From: Pseudomonas uvaldensis
Lineage (GTDB): Bacteria > Pseudomonadota > Gammaproteobacteria > Pseudomonadales > Pseudomonadaceae
Assembly: GCF_021271205.1 (NCBI RefSeq)
Contig: NZ_JAIWKS010000012.1
Span: 62,001 to 126,000 of the forward strand
Direction of reading: 5' to 3'
DNA: 64,000 nt
Both the position numbers and the translations under genes were made by a program. This document shows, piece by piece, positions 10,953-19,622 of this stretch. Position 1 is the first letter of the stretch; every line of letters starts with the position of its first letter. The notes under the pieces are model-generated. The model made no database searches and had not been told where the DNA came from. It was given only the letters and a program-made list of their open reading frames with translations.

Positions 10953-11453
10953 ATGACCCCCAAGTTGCCCCGCAGACCCGGCTTTTTCGAGCATTACGAA
11001 GAGTTGATCGGGACCTGGACCCGTCGCCTGCGCAATCGCGAGCAGGCCGAGGACCTGGCTCACGATACCTTCGTGCGGGTGCTCGAAGCCGATTCGGCCG
11101 GGGTCGAGCAGCCGAGGGCTTATCTGCACCAGACGGCACGCAACATTGCAGTGGATGGCTTTAGGCGCGAAGATCGACGGGGTGCCATGGAGGAGGCAGC
11201 AGTCGACTTCAGCCAGTCGCTTACCAGCGACCCGGAGCACTTCATGCACGCGATACAACTGGCGGACTCCATCGAACAGGCACTTGCCGAGCTGCCGGCC
11301 AATTGCCGCACGGTGTTTGTCTGGCAGAAGATCGAGGGCCTGACCCAGGCGGAGATCGCCGAGCGCCTGGGCCTGTCAAAAAACATGGTGGAAAAGTATA
11401 TGATCCGCACCCTGCGGCATCTGCGCGATCGCCTGGACGGGCCAGGACCATGA
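10953..11453 (+). CDS. fecI: ECF sigma factor FecI-like
   Basis: A 166-residue iron-responsive ECF sigma factor. Region 2 is at about 10-75 (REQAEDLAHDTFVRVLE) and region 4 at about 110-160 (LTQAEIAERLGLSKNMVEKYM). It is followed by a FecR anti-sigma factor and a FecA-like receptor in the standard fecIRA order, so it should direct transcription of the receptor when ferric citrate is sensed. ATG 10953 follows an unremarkable leader; a GTG lies one codon upstream. A Fur-box-like element precedes it. Confidence 0.88.
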   Translation: MTPKLPRRPGFFEHYEELIGTWTRRLRNREQAEDLAHDTFVRVLEADSAGVEQPRAYLHQTARNIAVDGFRREDRRGAMEEAAVDFSQSLTSDPEHFMHAIQLADSIEQALAELPANCRTVFVWQKIEGLTQAEIAERLGLSKNMVEKYMIRTLRHLRDRLDGPGP

Positions 11454-11504
11454 TTCGCCGTCATCTTTCACTTGAACCCGTTCACCCGAACCCGAGGACC
11501 TTCC

Positions 11505-12488
11505 ATGATGGATAGCCGTGAATGCCCCTGCGGGCAGAACCGGGTTCGCGACGAGGCGGCGCAATGGTTCGTGCGCTTGCAAGCCCCTGTCATGAGTGTC
11601 GAAGAGCGTCAGCGTTTTAATGGCTGGCTGGACGAACACCCCAACCATCGGGATGAAATCCAGCTACTGCAAGGCATCTGGAGCGCGACGGACTTGCTGC
11701 CCCGGGAGCGTCTGCGAGCGTTGTGCGAACCGCCCGCCAAACGCCCCTCGCGTCGACCATTGCTGCGCTATGCCGTGGCCGCCGGGTTGCTGGCGATGAC
11801 CGTCGGGCTAGGGCTGTTCAGCGGCCTGGGCTCTTCCACCGACTACAGCGCTGAATTCGCCACGGCCCTCGGTGAGCGCCGGCACGTCGCGCTGCCGGAT
11901 GGTTCGGTAATCGATCTCAATAGTCGCAGCCGGGTGCGTATTCAATACGCGCACCATCAACGGCGGGTGGAATTGGCCGAAGGCGAGGCCTTGTTTCGCG
12001 TCGAGCATGACGCGGGCCGACCTTTCACCGTTGATGCCGGCAACGGCCAGGTGACAGTCACCGGGACGCGCTTCGACGTGCGTCGTGACCTCGACAAGAC
12101 CCGGGTGGCAGTGGAGCAGGGCAGCGTCAAGGTCCAGGGGCGCGATGTGTCCCAGGCCCGCTTTGTCAGCCTCACGGCTGGCCTGGGTACCCAGATCGAC
12201 GCCCAGGGCAAGGTCGCCACGCCTTATGCCATCGATGCCGATGCGCTCACTGCCTGGCGCAATGGCAAGCTGGTGTTCACCAATGCCTCGTTGAATGAGG
12301 TGGCCGAAGAGGTTTCCCGCTATCGCGCCAAACCCCTGCGGGTCGGCAGCGCGGCGGTGGGCAACCTGCGCCTGACCAGCGTGTTCCGCTCGGACAACCC
12401 CGAGGCGCTGCTCAAAGCCTTGCCGAATATCCTGCCCGTGGCCATCCGTACGCTGGAGGACGGCAGCCAGGAAATAATTGCGCGGTAG
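11505..12488 (+). CDS. fecR: FecR-family anti-sigma / signal-transducing protein
   Basis: A 327-residue inner-membrane regulator. The cytoplasmic N-terminus carries the DUF4880-type segment (EAAQWFVRLQAP, then FNGWLDEHPNH). One membrane helix lies at about 92-112 (YAVAAGLLAMTVGLGLFSGL). The periplasmic FecR domain follows (RHVALPDGSVIDLNSRS, then VTGTRFDVR). The C-terminal STN-like region contacts the receptor. It keeps FecI inactive until the ferric-loaded receptor signals. ATG 11505 has GAGGA seven bases upstream; a second ATG follows at once. It begins 51 bases after fecI. Confidence 0.92.
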   Translation: MMDSRECPCGQNRVRDEAAQWFVRLQAPVMSVEERQRFNGWLDEHPNHRDEIQLLQGIWSATDLLPRERLRALCEPPAKRPSRRPLLRYAVAAGLLAMTVGLGLFSGLGSSTDYSAEFATALGERRHVALPDGSVIDLNSRSRVRIQYAHHQRRVELAEGEALFRVEHDAGRPFTVDAGNGQVTVTGTRFDVRRDLDKTRVAVEQGSVKVQGRDVSQARFVSLTAGLGTQIDAQGKVATPYAIDADALTAWRNGKLVFTNASLNEVAEEVSRYRAKPLRVGSAAVGNLRLTSVFRSDNPEALLKALPNILPVAIRTLEDGSQEIIAR

Positions 12489-12586
12489 ATTCAGGTTTTT
12501 TTCGAGTTCTTCGTCTTCTTGTCCAACTGCAACTGGTTTGCATTAACAGACGCGTATTCTTGCTATTCCACAGGACAAGGTTCGAC

Positions 12587-15025
12587 GTGAAAACTTCTGC
12601 CAAAAACAACAAACGCCTCCACCCACGCTGGTTGCCACTGGCCTTGACGCTGGCGGTCAGCGCCGCGATGCCCCAGGCGTTCGCCGATCAGGCGACCGGC
12701 GCTATCCATATCCAGGCGCAGCCGCTGGGCCAGGCCTTGAGCCAACTGGCGCAGCAGACCTCGTTGCAAGTGTTCTTCAGCCCGGAACTGGTGGCGGGCA
12801 AGCAGGCGCCGGCGGTGGATGGCAACTTGTCCCCGGAAGCGGCTCTGCGCCAGTTGCTGCAAGGCAGTGGTCTGCAATATCAGATCAATGACGGCTCGGT
12901 GACGGTGCTGCCGGCGCCTTCGGCCACCAACGGCGGTCCGCTGGAGCTGGGCACCACGGATATCCAGGTAGTCGGCGACTGGCTCGGCGATGCCAACGCC
13001 GAAGTGGTGCAGAACCACCCCGGCGCACGTACGGTGATCCGCCGCGAGGCGATGCAGGAACAGGGCGCCATGAACGTCGGCGATGTGCTGCGACGTGTGC
13101 CCGGCGTGCAAGTGCAGGATGCCAACGGTACCGGTGGCAGCGATATTTCCCTCAACGTCGGCGTTCGCGGACTCACTTCGCGCCTGTCGCCGCGCTCCAC
13201 GGTGCTCATCGACGGCGTGCCGGCGGCGTTCGCGCCTTATGGCCAGCCGCAACTGTCCATGGCGCCAATTTCCTCGGGCAACCTGGACAGCATCGATGTG
13301 GTACGTGGCGCTGGCTCCGTGCGCTACGGGCCGCAGAACGTCGGCGGGGTGATCAACTTCGTGACCCGCGCCATCCCCGAGAAAGCCACCGGTGAAATCG
13401 GCTCTACCCTGGAGACTTCCCAGCGCGGCGGCTGGAAGCACATCGACACGGCGTTCCTCGGCGGCACCGCCGACAATGGCCTGGGCGTTGCGCTCCTGTA
13501 TTCGGGCGTCAACGGCAACGGTTATCGCCAGAGCAACAACGGTAACGACATCGACGACGTCATCCTCAAGACCCATTGGGCACCCACCGACGTGGACGAT
13601 TTCTCACTGAATTTTCATTATTACGACGCCAAGGCCGACATGCCGGGCGGCTTGACCCAGGCGCAATATGACGCCGACCCGTACCAGTCCGACCGCGACT
13701 GGGACACTTTTGCCGGCCGGCGCAAGGACGTGTCCTTCAAGTGGATCCGGGAAATCAGCGACCGCACCCAGGCCGAAGTGTTGACCTATTACTCCGACAG
13801 CTACCGCGGCAGCACCATCGCCTCGCGGGACCAGCGCAACCTGGTGTCATACCCCCGCACCTACTACACCTTCGGTATCGAGCCGCGGGTGTCCCATGTG
13901 TTTGACCTGGGTTCTACCACCCAAGAGGCCAGCATCGGCTATCGCTACCTCAAAGAAGGCATGCACGAAGAGGCCAGTCGCCTGGCGCTGCGGGATAACC
14001 AGCCGGTGGTGCGTCCCGGCTCCGATGGCCATGTCTACCAGGATCGTACCGGCGGCACCGAGGCCCATGCGGTCTACATCGATGACAAGATCGACGTCGG
14101 CAAGTGGACCATTACGCCGGGCATCCGCTTCGAAAGCATCAGCACCGAATGGCACGACCGGCCGGTGCTCGACACCGCCGGCCGCCCCGTGCAGGAAAAA
14201 CGCCGCAGCATCGACAGCAACGAGCCATTGCCGGCCCTGAGCGTGATGTACCACTTGTCCGATGCGTGGAAGCTGTTCGCCAACTACGAAACGTCGTTCG
14301 GCAGCCTGCAGTATTTCCAGCTCGGCCAGGGCGGCAACGGCAATAACACGGCCGATGGCCTGAGCCCGGAAAAAGCCAAGACCTACGAGATTGGTACGCG
14401 CTACAACGATGACGTGTGGGGGGGGGAGGTAACGCTGTTCTACATCGATTTCGATGACGAACTGCAGTACATCAGCAACGACATCGGCTGGACCAACATG
14501 GGCGCCACCAAGCACCAGGGCCTGGAAGCCTCGGTGCACTATGACCTGGCCGCGCTGGACCCGCGTCTCGAAGGCTTGAGCGCCAATGCAGGTTTCACCT
14601 ACACCCGAGCGACCTACGAAGGCCAGATCCCGAGTTTCAAGGGCCGCGACCTGCCGTTCTACTCCCGTCAGGTGGCGAACGTGGGCTTGCGCTATGAAGT
14701 CAACCGTTGGACCTACAATCTCGATGCCTTTGCCCAATCCAAGCAACGCTCACCCGGTAACAACGTGAACGCCGATGGCAGCTTCAGTGACAACTACATC
14801 ACCGACGGCAGCGCCGACGGGCAGTTCGGCGACATGCCGGGCTACGTATTGTGGAACGTGCGCGGCGGCTATGACTTCGGTGAGCAAATGTCGAACCTGA
14901 AAGTCGGCGCCGGGGTGAAAAACCTGTTCGATCACCAGTACTACACCCGTTCGAGCGACAACAACTCGGGGATCTACGTGGGGGCGCCGCGGACGTTCTT
15001 CGTGCAGGCCAGCGTGGGGTTCTGA
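12587..15025 (+). CDS. fecA: TonB-dependent ferric citrate receptor with signalling domain
   Basis: An 812-residue outer-membrane receptor: signal peptide (about 1-33, ending AFA), an STN signalling domain (about 37-110, LGQALSQLAQQTSLQVFF), a plug (about 140-260), and a 22-strand barrel ending in FVQASVGF. Long stretches read like E. coli FecA: GGTADNGLGVALLYSG, YYDAKADMPGGL, GTEAHAVYIDDKIDVG and LPALSVMYHLSD. It should import ferric dicitrate with TonB energy and signal through FecR to FecI. GTG 12587 with AAGG six bases upstream is chosen; it leaves a clean signal peptide. The 98-base gap after fecR presumably holds the FecI-dependent promoter, which I could not pinpoint. Confidence 0.9.
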   Translation: MKTSAKNNKRLHPRWLPLALTLAVSAAMPQAFADQATGAIHIQAQPLGQALSQLAQQTSLQVFFSPELVAGKQAPAVDGNLSPEAALRQLLQGSGLQYQINDGSVTVLPAPSATNGGPLELGTTDIQVVGDWLGDANAEVVQNHPGARTVIRREAMQEQGAMNVGDVLRRVPGVQVQDANGTGGSDISLNVGVRGLTSRLSPRSTVLIDGVPAAFAPYGQPQLSMAPISSGNLDSIDVVRGAGSVRYGPQNVGGVINFVTRAIPEKATGEIGSTLETSQRGGWKHIDTAFLGGTADNGLGVALLYSGVNGNGYRQSNNGNDIDDVILKTHWAPTDVDDFSLNFHYYDAKADMPGGLTQAQYDADPYQSDRDWDTFAGRRKDVSFKWIREISDRTQAEVLTYYSDSYRGSTIASRDQRNLVSYPRTYYTFGIEPRVSHVFDLGSTTQEASIGYRYLKEGMHEEASRLALRDNQPVVRPGSDGHVYQDRTGGTEAHAVYIDDKIDVGKWTITPGIRFESISTEWHDRPVLDTAGRPVQEKRRSIDSNEPLPALSVMYHLSDAWKLFANYETSFGSLQYFQLGQGGNGNNTADGLSPEKAKTYEIGTRYNDDVWGGEVTLFYIDFDDELQYISNDIGWTNMGATKHQGLEASVHYDLAALDPRLEGLSANAGFTYTRATYEGQIPSFKGRDLPFYSRQVANVGLRYEVNRWTYNLDAFAQSKQRSPGNNVNADGSFSDNYITDGSADGQFGDMPGYVLWNVRGGYDFGEQMSNLKVGAGVKNLFDHQYYTRSSDNNSGIYVGAPRTFFVQASVGF

Positions 15026-15048
15026 CAGAGGGTAGGAGGATCGACACT

Positions 15049-15069
15049 GTGGGAGCAAGGCTTGCTCCC
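15049..15069. repeat. Single REP-like hairpin after fecA
   Basis: GTGGGAGCAAGGCTTGCTCCC is a self-complementary REP core of the GCAAGG type. It lies between convergent fecA and the MFS gene and may act as a weak bidirectional terminator. Confidence 0.7.
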
Positions 15070-15092
15070 TCATCAGTCTGGCTCCTACAGGT

Positions 15093-16244
15093 TCAGACTT
15101 TGAGCACTTTTCCACTGGCCGCCACCGCCACCAGTGACAGCGCAATCAGCCCGAACGCAATGCTCAAGCTGCTGCCGTGGGCCACGAACCCGATCAGCGC
15201 CGGACCGGCAAGGATGCCGGCGTAACCGATGGTGGTGATGGCCGGTACGGCAATTGCTTCGGGCATCAGGGTCTGCTTGCCGACGGCGGTGTACAGCACC
15301 GGCACGATGTTCGAACAACCAGCCCCCACCAACCCATATCCCAGTAACGCCGCCTGCCACATCGGTGCCAGGGTCGCCAGCAGGAACCCGGCCGCGGCGG
15401 TCGCGCCGCCGTAGATGATCACGCGCCGGGCGCCCAGGCGATGCACCACTGAATCGCCCGTCAACCGGCCGACGGTCATCGTCAGCGCGAACGCGGCATA
15501 ACCCAGTCCGGCGTAGGCGGTTTCCACCCCGCGCTCGGTGGCCAGGAACACCGCACTCCAGTCCAGCACCGCGCCCTCGGCCAGAAATACGATGAAACAG
15601 AGGATGCCGATGAACAACACCACGCCATGGGGAATGGCAAACGCCGGTCCCGAACTCTCACTGCCGTAGGGCAGCAGATGCGGTGCCGCCTTGAACAGCG
15701 CCACCAACAGCAAGGCGTTGACCACCAGTGTCGCCCCCAAGGGCGACAGCCCAAGGCCGAGCAAGGCACTGACCCCAGCCGCACCGATGATGCCCCCCAG
15801 GCTGAACATGCCGTGGAAGCCCGACATCATGGTCTTGCCACTGGCTCGCTCGACGATTACCGCTTGCAGGTTGACCGTCGAATCCACGGTGCCAAGCCCG
15901 GCGCCGAACACGAACAACGCAGCCACTAGCCAGGGCAGCGTTGTCATCGTTGCCAGCAACGGCAGCGCCAGACAGATCAGGATCGTGCCGCCGCTGAGCA
16001 CCCGACGGCAGCCGAACCGCGCCGCCAGCGCACCGGAAATCGGCATCGCCAGGATCGACCCCACCCCCAGGCACAACAGCAGCAGCCCGAGAGTGCCTTC
16101 ATCGAGATTGGCCCGGACCTTGGCATAAGGCACCAGCGGCGCCCAAGCCGCGATGCCGACACCGGCGATGAGATAGGCAATGCGGGTGGACATCTGTTCC
16201 AGGCGTCCGGGAATGAAGGTGGGCGGTGGCGTGATGGCGGTCAT
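15093..16244 (-). CDS. MFS transporter, YbjJ-like
   Basis: A 383-residue inner-membrane protein with about 12 predicted helices and the MFS loop 2-3 pattern (GALAARFGCRRVL). Other visible segments are LGVGSILAMPISG and GFHGMFSLGGIIGAAG, the latter typical of the FucP/YbjJ branch. Substrate cannot be assigned; relatives carry sugars or act as drug exporters. AAGGA six bases before ATG 16244 supports the start. It converges on fecA and is followed by no partner gene. Confidence 0.82.
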   Translation of the reverse strand: MTAITPPPTFIPGRLEQMSTRIAYLIAGVGIAAWAPLVPYAKVRANLDEGTLGLLLLCLGVGSILAMPISGALAARFGCRRVLSGGTILICLALPLLATMTTLPWLVAALFVFGAGLGTVDSTVNLQAVIVERASGKTMMSGFHGMFSLGGIIGAAGVSALLGLGLSPLGATLVVNALLLVALFKAAPHLLPYGSESSGPAFAIPHGVVLFIGILCFIVFLAEGAVLDWSAVFLATERGVETAYAGLGYAAFALTMTVGRLTGDSVVHRLGARRVIIYGGATAAAGFLLATLAPMWQAALLGYGLVGAGCSNIVPVLYTAVGKQTLMPEAIAVPAITTIGYAGILAGPALIGFVAHGSSLSIAFGLIALSLVAVAASGKVLKV

Positions 16245-16359
16245 GGAGCGTCCTTTGGTTTTGCGGTGCTTGGTGCGGGCAAGCGCCTATGCTTGCATAT
16301 CCACTGACCGCACCGCGACCCCGAGGTGCCAATGCCTTGAGGCGCCATCCTTCAATGGC

Positions 16360-17016
16360 CTACCGATCCTTGAACAGCCGGACACTCACCACACGGTCTG
16401 CCTCTACTTCCAGGTAAAGAAGGCTGGTGGGAAAGGCCTGGTGGTCATCGAAGCATTGCACGATCACGTTCCGGGCCGAGGTGGCCTGGGCCGCCAGGCG
16501 TTGGGCCTGGCGCAGCGCGCGCTTGATCTTGATGTCGACGGGCATGGGTGGACGCCCCTCGCGCACGCTGTCGCAGAAAGCGATCGCCACTTCGCGCGGC
16601 GTGGGTGGCGGTGGCGAGACGAGACCGGCCTCTTCGAACAATCGATTGAGTTGATCGGCCGTGGCGACAGCCCTGGGAAAGCCGGTAAAGGCGCTGGCTT
16701 GCACGACCAGTTCGGTGATTTCTCCTGGCGCCAGGCCGGACGCCATGCCGGTCCTGAAATGCACGCTCAGGGGTGGCCCCACCATACCGGCCGCCACGAT
16801 GGCAGCTAGCGTCGCAGCCTCTCGCAGGCGCGGGTCGAGGCCGGGCCGACTTTGCAGATGGCCATACACGACGCCTACCGCGAGCTCACCGAGTGCCGGT
16901 GCGGTATGGAACAGCGCATCGAGCCGAGCGCCGCCGTCGGGTACCAGCTCGATGAAGTGTTTGCGGCCTTCGCTGTAGAGCTCGGCCATGGGGCTGACGT
17001 GAGGTTTGCGCTTCAT
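16360..17016 (-). CDS. Carboxymuconolactone-decarboxylase-like protein with C-terminal extension
   Basis: A 218-residue protein. The first ~145 residues are a CMD domain (REAATLAAIVAAGMVG, then HFRTGMASGLAPGEITELVVQASAFTG style helix pair). The AhpD CxxC motif is absent, so peroxidase chemistry is unlikely. The last ~75 residues (EVAIAFCDSVREG to SVRLFKDR) resemble the end of a SnoaL/NTF2-like fold, but I am not certain. AAGGAG seven bases before ATG 17016 fixes the start. It is divergent from the DapF-like gene across a 171-base gap. Confidence 0.72.
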   Translation of the reverse strand: MKRKPHVSPMAELYSEGRKHFIELVPDGGARLDALFHTAPALGELAVGVVYGHLQSRPGLDPRLREAATLAAIVAAGMVGPPLSVHFRTGMASGLAPGEITELVVQASAFTGFPRAVATADQLNRLFEEAGLVSPPPPTPREVAIAFCDSVREGRPPMPVDIKIKRALRQAQRLAAQATSARNVIVQCFDDHQAFPTSLLYLEVEADRVVSVRLFKDR

Positions 17017-17187
17017 ACTGGGCTCCTTGTTCGATGGGAGTGCCCAAAATACGGGGTCGCCGATCAGGTCCGCACCTGTCAGACCTGACAGGTGCGGACG
17101 CGACGTCTTGCCGGGGTGCAGGCGCCGCAGGTGTGCTTTTGTGTATCAGCCTTTAAAGTGGCGGCTTTCCTGGTTCAGGACCGGTCC

Positions 17188-18180
17188 ATGTCACAGTTCT
17201 ACGATGCGCGCGGCAATATCTATGGGGTTGTATCACCGCAACAGGTCCGTGCTCAGGGCGTGGATCTGCCATTCTCGGCGGTCCAGGCTGCACAGGCTCG
17301 TGGCGCCTGGGCAAAGGCCTCCATAGAGGCCTTTTGTGCCTGGGCGCCCGGTGAAGCACCGCCCGATGCCAAGGCTCATCGCAGCGATGGTCTGCTGATC
17401 GGTCCGTTCCAGGACACACCGCCCTTCGATCTATTGATCGTCAACACCGATGGCACCCTGGCCGAGCGCAGCGGTAATGGCCTGACGATCTTTTCCCAGG
17501 CGTTGCGAGAGCAGGGCTTGATGCCGGGTGACGGCGATTATGTGTTGCAGGTCCATCACGGCAAGGGCGACGGCCAGTCACCCTTGCAAACGTCGGTCCG
17601 GCCCGCCGAGTTCGAGGGCTTCTCGGGTTTCTGGCTGGACCTGGGGCAGCCTGCGTTCGGACCTCAGGCGGTGGGTGCGCGGGGCGTGGAGACGGTGACG
17701 GTCAATCAACGGGACATCAGCCGGGTGGCCGGGCTGCACGCGCTGAACCCGGCATGGGGCCACAGCCAGTTCGTGAGCATCGGCAATCCGCACTGTGTGA
17801 CGCTGGTCGATAGCGCCGAGGCCTTGCCGGACAACTCGCAGATGCGCGCCACGGCGTTGTCGCAAAGCCTGACGCGCATCGCCTATGCCGCGCCCGGTGG
17901 GGACGGGGTTCCCTGTCAGGCGGGTGTGAACCTGCAATGGGCCCGGCTCGAAGCTCCGGGACGAATCGCCGCCCGCGTCTTCGAGCGCGGCGAAGGTCCC
18001 ACCGCCTCCTCAGGCACCAGCGCCAGCGCCGTGGCGTGCGCTGCGTGGCGGGTGGGCTGGGTGACGGCGGGCCCGTTGAAAGTCGTCATGCCGGGCGGCA
18101 CGGCGCCGATCCTGTTGCAGGAGCAGGGTGGGGAACTGATACGGGTGAGTTTGTTCGGGGCTGCCAGAGTCCTTGAGTGA
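17188..18180 (+). CDS. DapF-fold (diaminopimelate epimerase-like) protein lacking both catalytic cysteines
   Basis: A 330-residue protein that aligns by motif to diaminopimelate epimerase: FDLLIVNTDGTLAERSGNG in the N-lobe, SIGNPHCVTLVDS in the middle, and VFERGEGPTASSGTSAS in the C-lobe. In DapF the two acid/base cysteines sit in CGNG and ACGSG. Here both are serine (Ser95 and Ser275). It also has a longer N-terminus and lacks the LGNDF start motif, so it is not the housekeeping DapF. It could be an isomerase or racemase using serine, or a non-catalytic relative. The first ATG with AGGA upstream is 17188; an in-frame GTG at 17092 would add 32 unlikely residues. No operon partner is seen. Confidence 0.75.
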   Translation: MSQFYDARGNIYGVVSPQQVRAQGVDLPFSAVQAAQARGAWAKASIEAFCAWAPGEAPPDAKAHRSDGLLIGPFQDTPPFDLLIVNTDGTLAERSGNGLTIFSQALREQGLMPGDGDYVLQVHHGKGDGQSPLQTSVRPAEFEGFSGFWLDLGQPAFGPQAVGARGVETVTVNQRDISRVAGLHALNPAWGHSQFVSIGNPHCVTLVDSAEALPDNSQMRATALSQSLTRIAYAAPGGDGVPCQAGVNLQWARLEAPGRIAARVFERGEGPTASSGTSASAVACAAWRVGWVTAGPLKVVMPGGTAPILLQEQGGELIRVSLFGAARVLE

Positions 18181-18197
18181 GGGGGTGTGGCTGATGG

Positions 18198-18300
18198 CCC
18201 CTTCGCGAGCAAGCCCGCTCCCACACTCGATCTTCAGTGGGCATTAACTTTATGTTCGGTGCAGAACCTGTGTGGGAGCGGGCTTGCTCGCGAAGGGGCC
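18198..18300. repeat. REP pair in outward orientation plus a degraded third copy nearby
   Basis: The first copy reads TTCGCGAGCAAGCCCGCTCCCAC and the second is its complement, the reverse order of most pairs here. A decayed partial copy (ATCGCGAGCGGACTCCCAC) lies at about 18335-18353. All are between the DapF-like gene and convergent codA. Confidence 0.85.
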
Positions 18301-18360
18301 AGCATGCCGAACATCAATGCATCTGGACCAACTCCATCGCGAGCGGACTCCCACAGGAAC

Positions 18361-19608
18361 TCAACCCACCTGAGCCCCAAACTCCACCACCGGCATCTGC
18401 CGCTTCATCAACACTGCGCCATTGCGAATCGAATAAAGCGGCAACCCCTGGCTGCGGATCACTTCGTAATCACTGTCGGCCGACAGGATCAACAGGTTCG
18501 CCGGCCGTCCGGGTTCCAACCCGTAGCGCTCGCCCAGGGCCATGGCCTTGGCGCTATTGTCCGTGACCAGGTCCAGGGCGCTTTGCAGGTTGCGGTAGCC
18601 GAGCATGTGGCAGATGTGCAGCCCGGCTTCCAGTACCCGCAGGATGTTGCCGTTGCCCAGCGGGTACCACGGATCGACGATGGAATCCTGGCCGAAGCAC
18701 ACGTTCATCCCGGCTTCGAGCAGTTCATTGACCCGCGTGACGCCGCGGCGCTTGGGAAAGGTGTCGAAGCGTCCCTGCAAGTGGATGCTTTCGGTGGGGC
18801 AGGAGACAAAACTGATGCCCGAGTGGCCGAGCAGACGAAACAGCTTCGCGCAGTAGGCATTGTCATAGGAGCCCATGGCCGTGGTGTGGCTGGCGGTCAC
18901 CCGGTTGCCCATGTCGCGGCTGCGGGCTTCTTCGGCGAGCACTTCCAGGAAGCGCGAATGCGGGTCGTCGGTTTCGTCGCAGTGCACATCCACCAGGCAG
19001 CCGGTGCGTTCGGCCAGGTCCATCAGGAATTTCACCGAACTGACACCCTGGTCGCGGGTGTATTCGAAGTGCGGGATACCGCCCACCACATCGGCGCCCA
19101 TGCGAATCGCTTCTTCCATCAGCTCGCGGCCGTTGCGGTAGGACTCGATGCCTTCCTGGGGAAACGCGACGATCTGCATGTCGACCAGATGACGACTCTC
19201 CTCGCGCACTTGCAGCATGGCCTTGAGGGCGGTGAGTTCGGGGTCGGTCACGTCGACGTGGGTGCGCACGTGCTGGATGCCATGGGCGGCGAGGGCCTGG
19301 ATGGTTTTTTGGGCGCGGGTCCGGGTGTCCTCCTGGGTGATGGTGGCTTTGCGCTCACCCCAACACTCGATGCCTTCGAACAGCGTGCCGCTCATGTTCC
19401 ACCGCGGTTCGCCGGCGGTGAGGGTGGCGTCCAGGTGTATGTGCGGTTCGACAAAGGGCGGCACCACCAGGTTGCCGCCGGCATCGAGGTCGTCGGGGCC
19501 GAGGCTGGGGGCTTCGGTCTGGCGGGCGATGTTGGCGATCAGGCCGTTTTCCAGGTGCAGCTCATGCAAGCCTTCGCGGTTGCGCAGGCGGGCGTTGATG
19601 ATGTGCAT
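18361..19608 (-). CDS. codA: Cytosine deaminase
   Basis: A 415-residue amidohydrolase that converts cytosine to uracil and ammonia. Metal-binding motifs are EPHIHLDAT near residue 60, VDVHCDETDD near 213, and SHTTAMGSYD and FGQDSIVDPW further on, the last with the catalytic Asp. Length fits E. coli CodA (427). The start ATG 19608 has AAGGA upstream and lies 14 bases after codB, so the two form a codBA operon for cytosine salvage. The open frame runs on upstream through codB in another frame, but that extension is not coding. Confidence 0.93.
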   Translation of the reverse strand: MHIINARLRNREGLHELHLENGLIANIARQTEAPSLGPDDLDAGGNLVVPPFVEPHIHLDATLTAGEPRWNMSGTLFEGIECWGERKATITQEDTRTRAQKTIQALAAHGIQHVRTHVDVTDPELTALKAMLQVREESRHLVDMQIVAFPQEGIESYRNGRELMEEAIRMGADVVGGIPHFEYTRDQGVSSVKFLMDLAERTGCLVDVHCDETDDPHSRFLEVLAEEARSRDMGNRVTASHTTAMGSYDNAYCAKLFRLLGHSGISFVSCPTESIHLQGRFDTFPKRRGVTRVNELLEAGMNVCFGQDSIVDPWYPLGNGNILRVLEAGLHICHMLGYRNLQSALDLVTDNSAKAMALGERYGLEPGRPANLLILSADSDYEVIRSQGLPLYSIRNGAVLMKRQMPVVEFGAQVG

Positions 19609-19622
19609 CGGGCGAGTCCTTG

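Noticed and set aside
12489..12586. A specific FecI promoter between fecR and fecA
   Set aside because: Expected from biology, but I could not match a defined -35/-10 pair with confidence.
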